Below, piece after piece: positions 11,027 to 23,413 of a DNA stretch of 64,000 nucleotides (position 1 is the first letter of the stretch; every line of letters begins with the position of its first letter). The DNA is taken from NCBI GenBank assembly GCA_003008705.1, contig PDUO01000003.1:628793-692792 (forward strand), given 5' to 3'. The stretch comes from Pezicula radicicola (taxonomy: Eukaryota; Ascomycota; Leotiomycetes; Helotiales; Dermateaceae). The position numbers were made by a program, and so were the translations under genes. The notes below the pieces were generated by a model. It did no database searches. It worked only from the letters and a program-made list of their open reading frames with translations, and was not told where the DNA came from.

Positions 11027-11429
11027 GTTGTTTAATGTGTGGTCGCTTACTTCTCGGTTGAGTTTGAAAATCTGAAAAAGAATGATCAGAACTCCATTTT
11101 GCAAAGGACATTATATGCCATAAATATATATCATAAGATTGAATCGCGTTACTCCCTACTTTCAATGACCCTGAGCTATCCGCTAAGTTCTCCGTGCTCC
11201 CACTGAATGAGTTTTCCGGAAAAGATAACAAGATAGGTATTGCTTTGTACTCGATAAAAGAAGTTGTTATCCACGCCCCTGCTTGTGAATGTATTAGAAG
11301 AGAAACTGTAAGTTTTCCTATCCTGCAGCAAGGCCCACCCAAATTTTATTCTCGTGGACCAATATTCGCCTTTCTTCAAATATATGGGATTTACTACTGT
11401 AGTTATGGACACCCCATCCGTACCGAAAG

Positions 11430-12933
11430 CTGGACATAGATCCTCGCGTCAAAGAAGTCCTCAAAAACACTCCCTTATTCGACGGACACAATGACCTACC
11501 GCAACAACCAAGAGCCATCTTCCATGGCAAAATCCACGATAATCCAAAGTTCGACCTTAGATCTAGATTCCAGAGAGGAATGACTGATATTCCACGACTT
11601 TGTGAAGGTAATTCCTCCATTATATATTCATACCGATGCGAAATATTCTAGCGCCACTTTGTAGGTACTGTCGGTGCACAATTTTAGTCTATCTGTGTCC
11701 CCTGTTTACGGTCTGCCGAGAATTTCTCTACACCTGAATATAGTGATATGGCGCGTGATACCATTGAGCAGATTGATATGACGACCAGAATTATCGAGGA
11801 CTATCCCGATGTTTTTGAACTGATTCATGAGCCTGAAGACGTGAAGCGAGTTTACGCTCAAGGTAAGATCGCTTGTTCTATGGGGATCGAAGGGTAAGCG
11901 ACGGGCGAGAGCCGCTGAAGTCTCACCCCGTGACATACAGCTAGAGAAGAGGCTAATTGACACGCAGATTGCACATGGCTGGCAATTCAATAGGAATAAT
12001 CCGTGAATTTTAAACAATGGGTGTACGATATGTATGGCATGCCTAGAGCCCTTAGATCCCCAAGATCTTTTAGATAACTTGAAGACTAATACAATTTGAA
12101 GTGTACACTTACGCCCTATGCAACAACGCATTTGCCGACTCTTCAACATCCAAAGTCGGGCCAGTTCACGGAGGTCTTTCAAAACTTGGGTGCTCAGCAA
12201 TTCTAGAGATGAATCGAATTGGTTAGTGAAAGAACTCCTCCTTTTCTGAGAGCCAGCTACTGACACCTTTCGAAAGAATGATCATTGACGCATCGCATGT
12301 ATCTTCTGAGTGTGCAATGCAGGTCCTTGAACTATCTCGTGCGCCAGTAATGTTCTCTCATAGCAATGCCAAGGCAATTTACGATATTGCTCGTAACATA
12401 CCAGACGAGGTTCTTGACGCTGTGCAGACCAATAATGGCATCGTCATGGTAAGTGACATTTATAATATTTTGCCTTAATTACTGACTTGGTTTAGGTAAC
12501 GTTCGTACCTGAGCATGTTGCTACCAGGCGGAAGGATGCAAGGATGGAACATGTTCTTGACCATCTCTTCTACATTACCAACAGAATTGGGTGGGATGAT
12601 GTTGGTCTTGGATCTGACTTTGATGGAATTGCTTCGGTTATACCTGGTCTTGAAGACGTGAAGTGCTATCCCAAGCTCTTGGAAGCCATATTGGATAGGG
12701 TTGCTACACAGGACCAACTTGCCATGGTATGTGGGGAGAATATTATTCGAGTTTGAAAGGATGTTGTCCATATGAGAGAGCGGATGAAAGTCGAGAAAGT
12801 TAGGCCGGTTGAAGATGCGTGGGAAGGACGAACGTGGTGGCGTTATGATGGCTACTATCAAATGCCGGATCCAGATCCGGAGGATAAACTTGGATATGAT
12901 TGGTATGGAGTACCTAAACCAGATGATGCATAG
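11430..12933 (+). pseudogene. Membrane/renal dipeptidase-like (peptidase M19), inactivated
   Basis: M19 landmarks are in order: LFDGHNDLPQQPR (first zinc-site region), TDIPRLCEG, GAQF, MGIEG, HMAGNSIGIIREF, TMGVRYV, NNAFADSS, GLSKLG, EMNRIG, IDASHVSSECAMQ, APVMFSHSNAKAI, IPDEVLDAVQTNNGIVMVTF, WDDVGLGSDFDGI and GENIIRV. Introns are visible, for example GTAAGT at 12450. Stops break it: TAG at 11685-11687 where FWS is expected, TAA at 12011-12013, and TGA at 12754-12756 where the family has Trp (NIIRV-W). The region before HMAGNSIG is also scrambled. The N-terminus is not clearly defined; the start given is the first recognisable codon. The C-terminus after the TGA still reads as a sensible tail (DAWEGRTWWRYDGYYQMPDP) ending at TAG 12931. 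Confidence 0.8.
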
Positions 12934-13047
12934 CACCTGTAATTTACCACTTACGCAATTTTTACGGTATTTAAAGGTGTGTAAGGTGTAGACGGGAAAG
13001 TCCAAATTCGAGAGGCCGTTGCAGCTGTCTAGTGCGCAGTGCATGGT

Positions 13048-13920
13048 TCACTGAAGAGCTATATCCTGCACGGCACACACTCCATCCTCAACCATTCCAA
13101 ACGCCTCACCGCTCATGATTCCATCAACATAACACTCCCCCACAACTCTATAGTACTGCCCCTCGGGCCTTATGAGAACCGGATATGAACATCCAGGTAT
13201 CACGTAAACTCGATCGCCTTCCTTTGTCGCCACAGCTGTACTTCCCAAAGCGCCGTCCTCGGTTGTGATGAAAGTCCGACTGATAATGCATTTTACGCCT
13301 TTTAGCGTCTCCATCATCTGCATTTGATGCGACCGCTTGACTTCATTTGTAAAATACTCACCGAAAGTCTTTCCCTCAAAAAGCGTGAAATTGGCCTTGT
13401 CTATACGGAAATTATGGAAAAGACGGAATGCGTCAGTTCGGATTGTATCCGCCCAGCCATTGTTGTTAAGCAGTTCGACCATCGGTGCATCGGGCTCTCT
13501 AGAAAAGTAGAGTGGAATGTCGAAGAGAGATGTACCAGGCGTATCCTTAAGTTACGGATCTGCGTACATGACCTGCAAGAGGGTCTCGCGAGGTGAAGAA
13601 TTTGGTTTTGTTTGGAGCTTTATGGTGGATTGCTTCCAGTCCATTTTGAAGACCCTAATCGGACTTGTATAGCAGATGGCGGAAGGTCTGCTGTATCTTG
13701 AAAATTGCCTACGAAAATCTCGTCGAAGCTACCAGTGGCCTCTACAATTGCTCTGGATAGATCGCAAAAGACTTCTCCGACTGACTTGGAATACCGGTAG
13801 TTTGGTCTGATTTTCGACGAGATTGTAAGAAGACCGTAAATGCGGTCTCTTTGGTCAGTGACCTGCGCATTGCTCCCGAGATAAATCCACGTCGACCAGT
13901 TTCCCCATATTATGTACTAC
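13048..13920 (-). pseudogene. HET-domain (heterokaryon incompatibility) gene remnant, 3' part
   Basis: From 13482 down to 13048 an open frame contains the characteristic C-terminal block of HET proteins: GDRVYVIPGCSYPVLIRPEG then YYRVVGECYVDGIMSGEA. Upstream on the same strand DQRDRIYGLLTISSK and PNYRYSKSVGEVFCDLSRAI give the conserved 'RDriYgLLgi...pdY..s..evf' stretch, but stops and a frame change separate it from the C-terminal block. The N-terminal HET domain itself (YEALSYxWG) is absent, so this is a 5'-truncated, broken gene. Confidence 0.75.
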
Positions 13921-14507
13921 AATTGCGACTATGTCTATTTGAAAGACTGCGCCTTGAAGTGGTTGCGTTGGAAGCATATTTCTTTAACATATATTACAAG
14001 ATAACGTACGTGGCTTGAAGTACATGGACCGAAAACATTGGACGAGCGGGAGACATCTTGACTCGGTCTCGCAACTTGGGTTCTAGCTACGCAATATCCA
14101 CGACGACCCTCTGCTCACGGATCGAGAGAACGAAATATGACAAGAAAAGAAAGCGAGGGAAATAGAAACCCATGCAATAAACGACGCAAGAATTCTTCTA
14201 TCGAGTTCATCGCGTCTCAGTGAAGTCATGTAGCCACCCGACCTCCTGCCATGCAACTTCTTGCAGCGAAGGAGTGGCTTCGGATTCCAACACACGACCC
14301 TGATTGACTTTCAGTGATACTCTTGTTAATTGATGATGTGATGTCGAGTCTCTTGCGTCGAGCGAGTCGCGCATTGGCAACGAACCTTCCAACCTTCTTC
14401 TACGGATTTGCAAATCAAGACAACCGACGTCCATCTGGCAATTGAAGAGCTTCGATTGCGATCTGGAAACATTCGGGTCTAATTCATCAATCCTAGCTCT
14501 TCTAGCT

Positions 14508-15337
<830 letters not shown>

Positions 15338-15619
15338 GCTATTGATGCTGATCGAGGTGACGAAAAGAAGGAGGTGGAGGCATAGGCATGCGAGAAGTTG
15401 GAGCTGAAGAATGTTGCGACTCTTCTACAGTACGACGAGCTGCGGAGATACGATATTCCTCAATGTCATGTGATTTAGAGCTAGGTTCAACTTGGAAAGC
15501 TCTCCTCATATTCTAACCGCGAAGGAGATCCTTTTCGTCTATGTAGCCTACCCGAGCTACTAGTGATTGGAGAAGTCTAGCTGAAGAGCTTGTGACCGTT
15601 TGGAAGCCCACAGGATTAG

Positions 15620-15916
15620 ACCCTTTCATTTCTTTGGGATGGAGATTTATTTCAGCAGGTCGGCAGTGCAGCTGTTTCTGGTACGTATTGGAACTGGCAC
15701 AATGCTCCACATGTGGCCAGTAAAGACAACGTGGGTTTCCTGCGCGATTGGGCTGCTTTCCTGCTTCACTGTAAGGAAGTGGTCGGCCCTGTTCACCCAC
15801 ACCTCAGGGCGGCACTGCAGGCATTAGGAGCCGATAAAGGAAACCCAAAGCCGTATCTTGACGCAATAGAGCTTTTCGGTGCGGACAGAGCCCTATTTAC
15901 AACAAGCTTGCAATGA
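15620..15916 (+). CDS. Unrecognised open frame, possible gene fragment
   Basis: A frame with protein-like composition (SGTYWNWHNAPHV, VGFLRDWAAFLLHCKEVVGP, LRAALQALGADKG, YLDAIELFGADRALFTTSLQ) ends at TGA 15914-15916. It is rich in Trp and His and looks like the end of a real protein. Just upstream, TAG at 15617-15619 precedes TLSFLWDGDLFQQVG, which would read smoothly if it were a mutated Trp codon. I do not recognise the family. It lies inside the block of broken genes and is probably also a relic. Confidence 0.35.
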   Translation, partial: TLSFLWDGDLFQQVGSAAVSGTYWNWHNAPHVASKDNVGFLRDWAAFLLHCKEVVGPVHPHLRAALQALGADKGNPKPYLDAIELFGADRALFTTSLQ

Positions 15917-16209
15917 GAGGTCCTATGAATGCAAAAGGCATAATCCTTACGATGGGCATCGCTATTGCACTTGCAGTGAAGAGTGGGGTTAGAGAGGTAG
16001 CTATGTTGCAGAAAGCAGCATCTGCATAACAAACTGTAGCCGATTCGCGAGGGGGGCCAGAAGAGGGTTCACCTGAGCAAAATCCAGCTGACTCATTAGG
16101 GTGCTCAGGACTCAGGGCTCAGGTCAGGTTAGAGCAGCGACTGCTCAGGTCCAAAGACGGAAATCGACTTTGGTGAGGTCAAGATTCGGCGCAGATTATA
16201 CTGGGAATC

Positions 16210-16836
16210 ATGGGGGGAAATATTACAGTTACTCCAGTTTCTATTACTGTTGTTGAAGACATTGAGCCGTCGGGGAATCTTTCTTATACTACTAGCCCCC
16301 ATTTCTTACTTATTTCTACGGATCAGACGGGATTATACAATTCCCTGGTGGGTATTAGCTTCAACAATAGCATCAATGATTTTAATATATCCCTTGCGAA
16401 TACAGGCCTTGAACCAGTCACTCAAGCTAGCGCTACAATTTCTGGACTGCCAAATTCTATCACGGCCATGACTGATGATATTCTTGGCGCTTATGCTGCT
16501 GCATAGATAATAGTTGCGAAGTCTACGTCTAATGTTACTGGGACTGTTGATGTATTGGCGTTGAAGTTTGGTCAAGATGTTTATATTTTTTCAGTTGCGG
16601 TGGTAAATAGGGTGGTTTACCTTGCTGTGCTTGTGGAGGGCTGGAGGACGAGAGGCCGGAAGGGATTGGGGGAGTTTGATTATATGAATGTTGGGACTGC
16701 AGTAGCAGCAGCAGCAAGGGGCAATGAAAAACTGAAAGATGGTAAGGGTTGCAATCAAGAAGTCGGGAAGATTAAAGTCTTATATAACGATGGCAAAATA
16801 TTGTATGCAAATGATTTTCCTGAGGATATAAGCTAG
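16210..16836 (+). pseudogene. Unrecognised gene interrupted by CAG-to-TAG stop
   Basis: A single frame runs from 16210 to TAG 16834-16836 with one stop, TAG at 16504-16506, at which Gln would restore the frame. The first part is Ser/Thr/Asn-rich and extracellular-looking (VTPVSITVVEDIEPSGNLSY, NDFNISLANTGLEPVTQASA). The second part (TGTVDVLALKFGQDVYIFSV, GEFDYMNVGTAVAAAARGNE, VGKIKVLYNDGKILYANDFP) resembles the soluble end of a fungal membrane protein of unknown function. No family could be named. A 5' exon may precede it. Confidence 0.5.
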
Positions 16837-18425
16837 ACATAAATATTGGGCTATAGGGATCTATATGATTTAGTTTTTGTATTTACTCCTATACTTGCTC
16901 TTTCTAAAAGCTTATATTTTATAGAATTATACTATATCTTTACTAAATTTACTTTTTCTACTTGCTCTACTAGTAATCTTGGATTAGATTATACTTTTTT
17001 CTAAAAAAGAGATATATATTTTAAAGCTATTCGAAGCTTATGAGCTTTTAAATTTTATATATATTTTCAATACTTAGACTAATGTAAGATTTTTTTGGTT
17101 TTATTTAAAGTATAAAGTAACTTTTCTATACTTCTTATAACTTTATACTCTAAAGTATAGGTATTTTAATAGTAATAAATTTATATATCATTTAAAAATA
17201 TCTAGAGGATGCCTAGCTATTCCACTAGATTATGGAAGACGTACCTCCAAACTCAATGGTAAAACAAGCGATCGCTTAATTCTTCTACAGAATGAGCGAT
17301 ATTCATTAGTATGGGATCATGGATAGTTAAGCAATGGGAGTCGTTGTGCAGTAGACCTTGCCTGTAGGTGCATCAGAGCGCAGAGCTTTGTGGAGACTAA
17401 CATACTAAGGTATGCAATACTTTTAATCTTTTTCTTTGTTGCAAAAGACTCTTGTAAATGTACTTACAACAACACTGGCACTTTAGTCTAGCAGATTATC
17501 GGAATGGTCGGTTCTAAGAAAGACAGAGTACAAAAGATATAAATTGTGTGTCTAAAAGAACCTTTGTACTGACTTTGCGTTGTACTCGCTCAGAACTCGA
17601 CGTTGTACACTGATACAAGATTAAGGCCATCTGATGAAACCATTCAGATATTCTTGATAGAAAGGCTAGCTCTGCTCTGACTACCCATGCTGGACCTCGG
17701 CAAGACAAGCGACTAACAAGGCGCCACTTCGAGCTCACCGCCGTTAATAGCAGAATCTACCCCAGCCCTGTAGAGTACAAATATTACTTTGAGCCCAGTG
17801 CATGTATCGGTAGCCACGCTTACTTCGTATTCGTACGGTAGGGTGTTCGGCTTTGGCCACGCCACAACTCGGCTTTCCACCTCTTTAGGGAACGCTGCAG
17901 CTGCCACCCAACTGCATATAAAATTGCTTAATTTGAGTTGCGCGCAGAACTTCCTTCAGAACCGAGAAAGGTGCTATTCCAACTAGCTCATTGGTTGAAA
18001 ATAGTTGACAAAGCCCTGACATGATCTTTAGCCAGGTAATAAGTTACCTCGCCGCTCGCTTATATGTGGGTTGTGAATGGAAACCTCTTATTTCTCCAAA
18101 GCTGCTTTCAAGCTTTTGATAAAATTTCTTAATTCGATAACTTTAACCGTGATAAAGTTGTTGTAGCCTAAACGATCCCTGTGGAATCTTGCGGCGATGA
18201 TGGGGTTCTCGTACGGTGGATGGGTCGAGAAGCCTCGAGACTTTCATACTTGATTATGTATATGAACACTTCCTCTCCTTCAAAAGAAATCTTAGATACC
18301 ACTCGTCGCAGTTGTTAATTGCCTACTTTTCTTTTTCTTTTTACAGTGTCGCTTCTAATAATAATTCCTGTACTATTTTTGGGAAAAGAACACTCGTTGA
18401 TCGTTAAATCAAAATCATTCTCAAA
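16837..18425. other. AT-rich tract and promoter region upstream of the ECM33-like gene
   Basis: 16840-17215 is very AT-rich with no frame and looks like decayed repeat DNA. 17220-18425 returns to normal composition. A 64-codon minus-strand frame at 17713-17907 (MAAAAFPKEVESRVVAWPKP) was seen but has no recognisable family. The stretch just before 18426 has the T/C-rich run (18322-18345) often found at fungal promoters. Confidence 0.4.
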
Positions 18426-19665
18426 ATGTCTCGACTATCATCAGTCATATTACTTGCAGCAGCAATCCAAGCGGCATATGGTACGTCAATTCTGTGATGG
18501 TTGCTTTCGGCATGGAGGGTTACAAATAGAGCTAATTCAAATATATCCACTACAGCTACAAATTGCGACGTTGACAATACCGAAGTCGAGACACAATCTG
18601 ACATCGACGGCATTACTGGCTGTACTGTATTGACGGGGTCTATTGGCATCTACAGAACTTTCAAAGGGGCATTTTCACTGCCAGGTGTCACATCTTTAGA
18701 TTCTCTAGTTGCCGGGAATCCAGGGGCATCACACTCTACGCCGACACTGGGTACGCCTCTTGTAACATCGATCTCCTTCCCTGATTTAGAGACTATCAGC
18801 AATATTGAAATCTCTGGCGTACCTAATCTTGTGACCTTCTCAATGCCAAAACTTCAGAGTGTGAGTGGACTCTTCGAACTCGGTTCGATGGGTTCAGTTA
18901 CTAGTCTCTCTTTCCCAAATTTGGAAAGCACTGGTGGAAACACTATTATCAGTGGGGATTTTGATACGTACGTTAGAACTCTCTGTCTTCCTAAATATAC
19001 CCTTTTTTATATTACACATTGGTATTATCAAAATGAAATGAAAACCCTTACTCATAATATTTCACAGGATTGATTTTTCGGCCCTCAAATCTGCGACCAC
19101 AATCTACATAGATTCAACTGGGAACCTCGATTGTGCTGCGTTAGGAGAACAACTCTCAACAATCACATGGGTCGGCGACTACTCTGGGCTTGACTGTACA
19201 TCTTCACTGAACGCTTACCATTCGGCTACTACTGCTTTCTCCTCGCTTTTCCCCAACAGCGCTGGAGTGGTCCACGCTACGTCAGTCGCTTCAACAACTA
19301 GTACCTCACTTGCTGTTAGTACAACGAGTACTGCAGAGATTTTTACTACACTCAGTACAGAGGCGGCTAGCACTTCAAGCGCCTTGGAACTTTCTACGTC
19401 TACATCCATTGCCAGTACTACCAGTGCTCCAGTGCTTCTCGCTACAACTAGCTCTGTGGATGCTCTCACGACCGCTACTACTCCAATCAGTGGTAGCTTA
19501 AGTTCCGTTGTGACTTCAGTTACTATAACTTCTTCTACAACCACTACTACCTCCACTGTGGTTCCAACAACGGTCAGTGCCAATAAAGGGGCAGTTATGA
19601 ATGCAGGACTATGGGGAGCCATAGCTGGATCAATGGCTGCCGTTCTCTTGATGAGCACCTTTTAG
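18426..19665 (+). CDS. ECM33/Sps2-like GPI-anchored cell-wall protein
   Basis: Exons 18426-18480, 18556-18967 and 19068-19665 (introns of 75 and 100 bp) encode about 354 residues. The signal peptide is MSRLSSVILLAAAIQAAYA. A receptor-L-type leucine-rich domain follows (DIDGITGCTVLTGSIGIYRT, SLPGVTSLDSLVAGNP, FPDLETISNIEISGVPNLVT, SMPKLQSVSGLFELGSMGSV, SFPNLESTGGNTIISGDFDT). Then come a Cys-containing tail (DCAALG...GLDCTSS) and a long Ser/Thr-rich stalk for O-mannosylation, ending in a hydrophobic GPI-addition signal (GAVMNAGLWGAIAGSMAAVLLMSTF with Asn/Ala omega candidates just before it). ECM33 proteins support cell-wall integrity at the plasma membrane and wall. The ORF is intact. The domain is shorter than in classical Ecm33. 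Confidence 0.85.
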
Positions 19666-20208
19666 GCTACAGATCGAACAAAAGAAGCCTCAGATAGGAA
19701 GTTGGCCGGTTACAACCATTTGACCCATGTATCTTAATGACATATAATTATAATGATATTGTAATGGAATCAGACAATGTTGCAATCACTTTAAATTTCC
19801 TTTGAAAAGCCATACAAAGTCTTCCAGAGCAAAGTGTGATTTCAATTTGGCTTCAAAGGTAGCGATTTCAGTCAATTTGAAGAAAACGTGATCGCGTAAA
19901 CAACAAATTCATGTTATTGGTTTGATTTATTATCTGCTGCAGAGGCTCTTTGTTTGTTGCTCTATTCAGGTTGATTACTCGATATACTAGGAGGCTTGCT
20001 TTAAATATCAACTTCGTGTTTGGAAGCTAGAGAGCTTCAGTGAACGCTTTACCCCTTTTCACGGAACCATTAAGCGAGGTTAGGGAAAGCGGAAAACATG
20101 GCGGAAAACCGTTTCCCGTCACGATAAGCCATGACTGCACGCCTCGCTGATGCGAACTGACATCTTAACACCACGATTGACATTATTACGGCAAACCTCG
20201 ATAATACA

Positions 20209-22555
20209 ATGGATGATTCTCCAGCCCCTGAGGTCCCATCTGCACGTCCATACAGATCTCATAAGATCCGGGCTTGCGACTACTGCAGAAAGCGAAAAGC
20301 ATGCTGTACAGTGGAAACACTCGGTCAACCATGTTCCTTATGTCAGAAACAGGGCCACGAATGCAAGTACTCCAAGGAAAGAAGTAATATCGCTATTCCG
20401 CGTCAATCACAAACTCCTGTTCGTGACAGTACTAGTAGTCAGCCATCAAGTCCAGTTTTCCGCCGTCCTCTCAAACGGCTTCACGCCTCCGTTGAACCAG
20501 GAACCCGAAGTCCAGAAAATCAGAGGTCTTTTGAACAAATTCAATATGATCCTAGACTGGATGTGGATAAAAGTAGAGGCGTGTTTGTAGCCGTAGTCCA
20601 GGATAATGAAGCTGCGCATATTGTGGGACCTGCGATGACTTCTGATGCTCATGTTTTGGAACAATATATGTCTCCGAACTCGCCGGAAGGCCATCAACCT
20701 ACACAGAATCCGTACAATGTTTACTCTGCTGATCCGCAGAAACCGGTGTTGTATACGAAGGTACCTAAGAGGAGGGCTGGCTTGCCGGCTACTAAAGAGC
20801 CGGGTCTTAAACAGGTCAGTGAGTGAATTAGGATTGATGAATGCCAGAGTTTGCTTGAATCGACACACCTTTGTTGATCCTGACTCTCTCCATATTTCTC
20901 CATTTTTCTTCTGAGGAGGTTACTAATCCACTCTTTCTAGAAAGCAATTTTGGACCAGATACTGGCACCCAATGCTAAGAATATCCTCCAACTGTATTTA
21001 AGATCCCGCGTGCATATCACAAGATCACAGCATGACACTTACTTAGTTACTCCGAGAAAATCCATCCCGCATTCCCCATCATAGACGAGATAAAATTCCT
21101 CGCCTCATTACGGGGGGAGCATCCCAGTCTTGGCCTCTCAGCAGCTCTCGTTTGTGAGATGCATGCCATCACTCTATCTTACTGGAACCAAGCATCTTTT
21201 ACAAAAAACCATACATGTCCTGATTCAATCTTCACTTGGAATCTAGCAGTTAAAGCTCTTCAGGATGATTTTATGGCTCCTAGTATCTCGACACTTCAAG
21301 CTGTATTGGTAGATCTTACGGGTAGACCGGCGTTCTTCATCACTGGGAATGTGATAAATAATGGTAGGGCTGTGAGTTTGTCGTATAGTTTGGGTCTTAA
21401 TAGAGATCCAAGTCAGTGGAATATATCTGAGCATGAAAAAGGTTTAAGGATTCGGTTGTGGTGGGGAGTTTTGATACATGACCGTTGGTACGTTCAACTA
21501 CTTTTCAAATCCTCAAAAGTTTGATATTTACTTAAACTCAATAGGGGAAGCTTAGCCCACGGAACACCATGCTGTATCAATTTCAACCACTACGATGTTC
21601 CGGTACCTGACCTCACAATGATTGTAGATTCCCGAATATGCCGAGGAAATGATCAATCATCAGAGTGTTTCATAGCACTATGTAAATTAACTGAGATTCT
21701 GGGACGTGTACTTCCGTTAGTTTACGATCTAAGAGGAAACTCACAGAAAGATACGTTGAAGACTATACGACGAGTCGAGACGGATCTTGATGAGTGGGAA
21801 GATTCTTTGCCTGATTATATACTGCAAGGCTCGAGAGACGAGACAGGTGTTTCTGGATCCAGCAGTTTGCAATTAAGCCTTCTGTCTCTGAAGATGCTAA
21901 TTTGTAGGGTATCTTTACATGTTAGTTACTAACATCAATTAACCTTCCTGGTGCTAATGAACCCCAGGCTGCCACCCAATCCGATACTTTCAATGCTTCA
22001 GAAGCCTTACAGTATCGCCAATTTGAATGTAGAAGAGCAGCACAGAATATAGTAGACTTCGTACAATCATTACAAAGTTCCCATCTAGAACAATTTTGGC
22101 TGCCATGTATGTTCATCAACCCACAACAGAATCAAGAACACACCGAAGCTGATAAAATACGCCTAACAGATGGAGCATACTATCTAACCTCAACAACAAC
22201 CCTACTCCTAAGATTCGCAGTAGAAACCACAGAGGACACAGTAGCCGAAAGCTGCGTGTCAAGCGTTAAAACCCTTACACAACGACTTCGTCATGCAAAG
22301 GAAAATGATAATTGGGATTTAGCGAATGACTGTCTTACACAATGTGAAGGCATTATTGCGAGGATGACTCATAATGGTCGACCACAATCTCATCCTGAGA
22401 CTACTTCGAGACCTCCGCTTACGGGATTTGACTTTGAGGATGCTCCTGGTGATTGGCTTGATGCTACTTTACCTGCTTTTTATGGGCCTATGGATGGAAA
22501 CAGTCAGGTTCGTGATGTTTGGGGGATGTTTGAATTTGAACCTTTTACGATATGA
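20209..22555 (+). CDS. Zn2Cys6 transcription factor with fungal_trans domain, 5 exons
   Basis: Exons 20209-20814, 20941-20993, 21047-21487, 21545-21920 and 21968-22555 give about 687 residues. Residues near 18-50 form the zinc cluster RACDYCRKRKACC...QPCSLCQKQGHEC. A Ser/Pro-rich linker follows. The regulatory domain (PF04082 type) starts YSEKIHPAFPIIDEIKFL and contains GRAVSLSYSLGLNRDPSQW, RIRLWWGVLIHDRWGSLAHG and FNHYDVPVPDL; the last two only join after removal of the 57-bp intron at 21488. The C-terminus is acidic and hydrophobic (GFDFEDAPGDWLDATLPAFY, GMFEFEPF), suited to activation. Target genes are unknown. The neighbouring ECM33-like gene is transcribed in the same direction and there is no obvious pathway partner. 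Confidence 0.85.
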
Positions 22556-23413
22556 GAGGCAGTATCTTTTCTCTGGCCTTGCTATTGCAGCATTGATGGA
22601 AGTACTGTACGTTTTGTGAATCTTGTCATCTCCATGTCGATGGGTCTCACTGTCACCGAAAGGCCGTTAGCAACTAGAGCAAAAATCTCCCTTCTGTATT
22701 AGATACAAACAAGAATAGATTAGTCTTACATAAGTATAGTATAGCTAGAACTTAAATAATGGCTTGCATAACTCTGTGTAAAGGCTAATATTGGCATTCT
22801 CAAAAGGGCAGTTCTTGTTCTCACTATATCTAAAATTGGATGATAATAAACTCCTTCATGTTAACACCCCCGGCGTTTAAATTTTCCTGAGGCCATTTCT
22901 AGGGCCAATCAAGCCTTGGAGTGACCCAGCGCATTATCGTATATTTTGAACGTGCGATCCATTACTCCGTATCTCTAATAGTGTAAACGATCAAACTTGA
23001 TCTGCTTAATAAGTAGTAGAGTAATATCTTAAACGAGGACTGGCAAGTACCGTATGTACAGAAGCTCGCTGATAAAGTTTAATGATCATATAAGAGTGTA
23101 AAGTTCTTGTTGTATTCATTCACTAATCTGTCAAATAGGAAATCTATCTTACCTCTACCTGATTCCACTAGAGGAGAAAACAGGCAGAGTAGCCCTACCA
23201 CGGTTACTAGAGTTAATCTTATCCAAAAAGTAAAGCAAACTAAGGCTTTTCTAGCTTCTCGACAGACATTAGTATCACTTGTCAGCGAGAATGTAGTCAG
23301 CACAACACAAGTCGTTGTTATTGTATTATTAACTTGATTGAAATAATATTCTTTTTGAAAAAATCCACCCTTAATGCCAGCCCGCCCTTTGAACGCCGTT
23401 ACCTATGATTGAT
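22556..23413. other. Intergenic region
   Basis: Convergent 3' regions. A 76-codon plus-strand frame (23107-23337) is Ser/Thr/Val-rich but has no recognisable domain and could be part of an old LTR. No convincing feature. Confidence 0.4.

Noticed and set aside
19215..19658. 147-codon minus-strand frame rich in Val
   Set aside because: It is the complement of the Ser/Thr-rich stalk of the ECM33-like protein; low complexity, not a gene.
23107..23337. Possible solo LTR or small gene
   Set aside because: Termini suggest TG...CA only weakly and no second copy exists in the window to define the boundaries.
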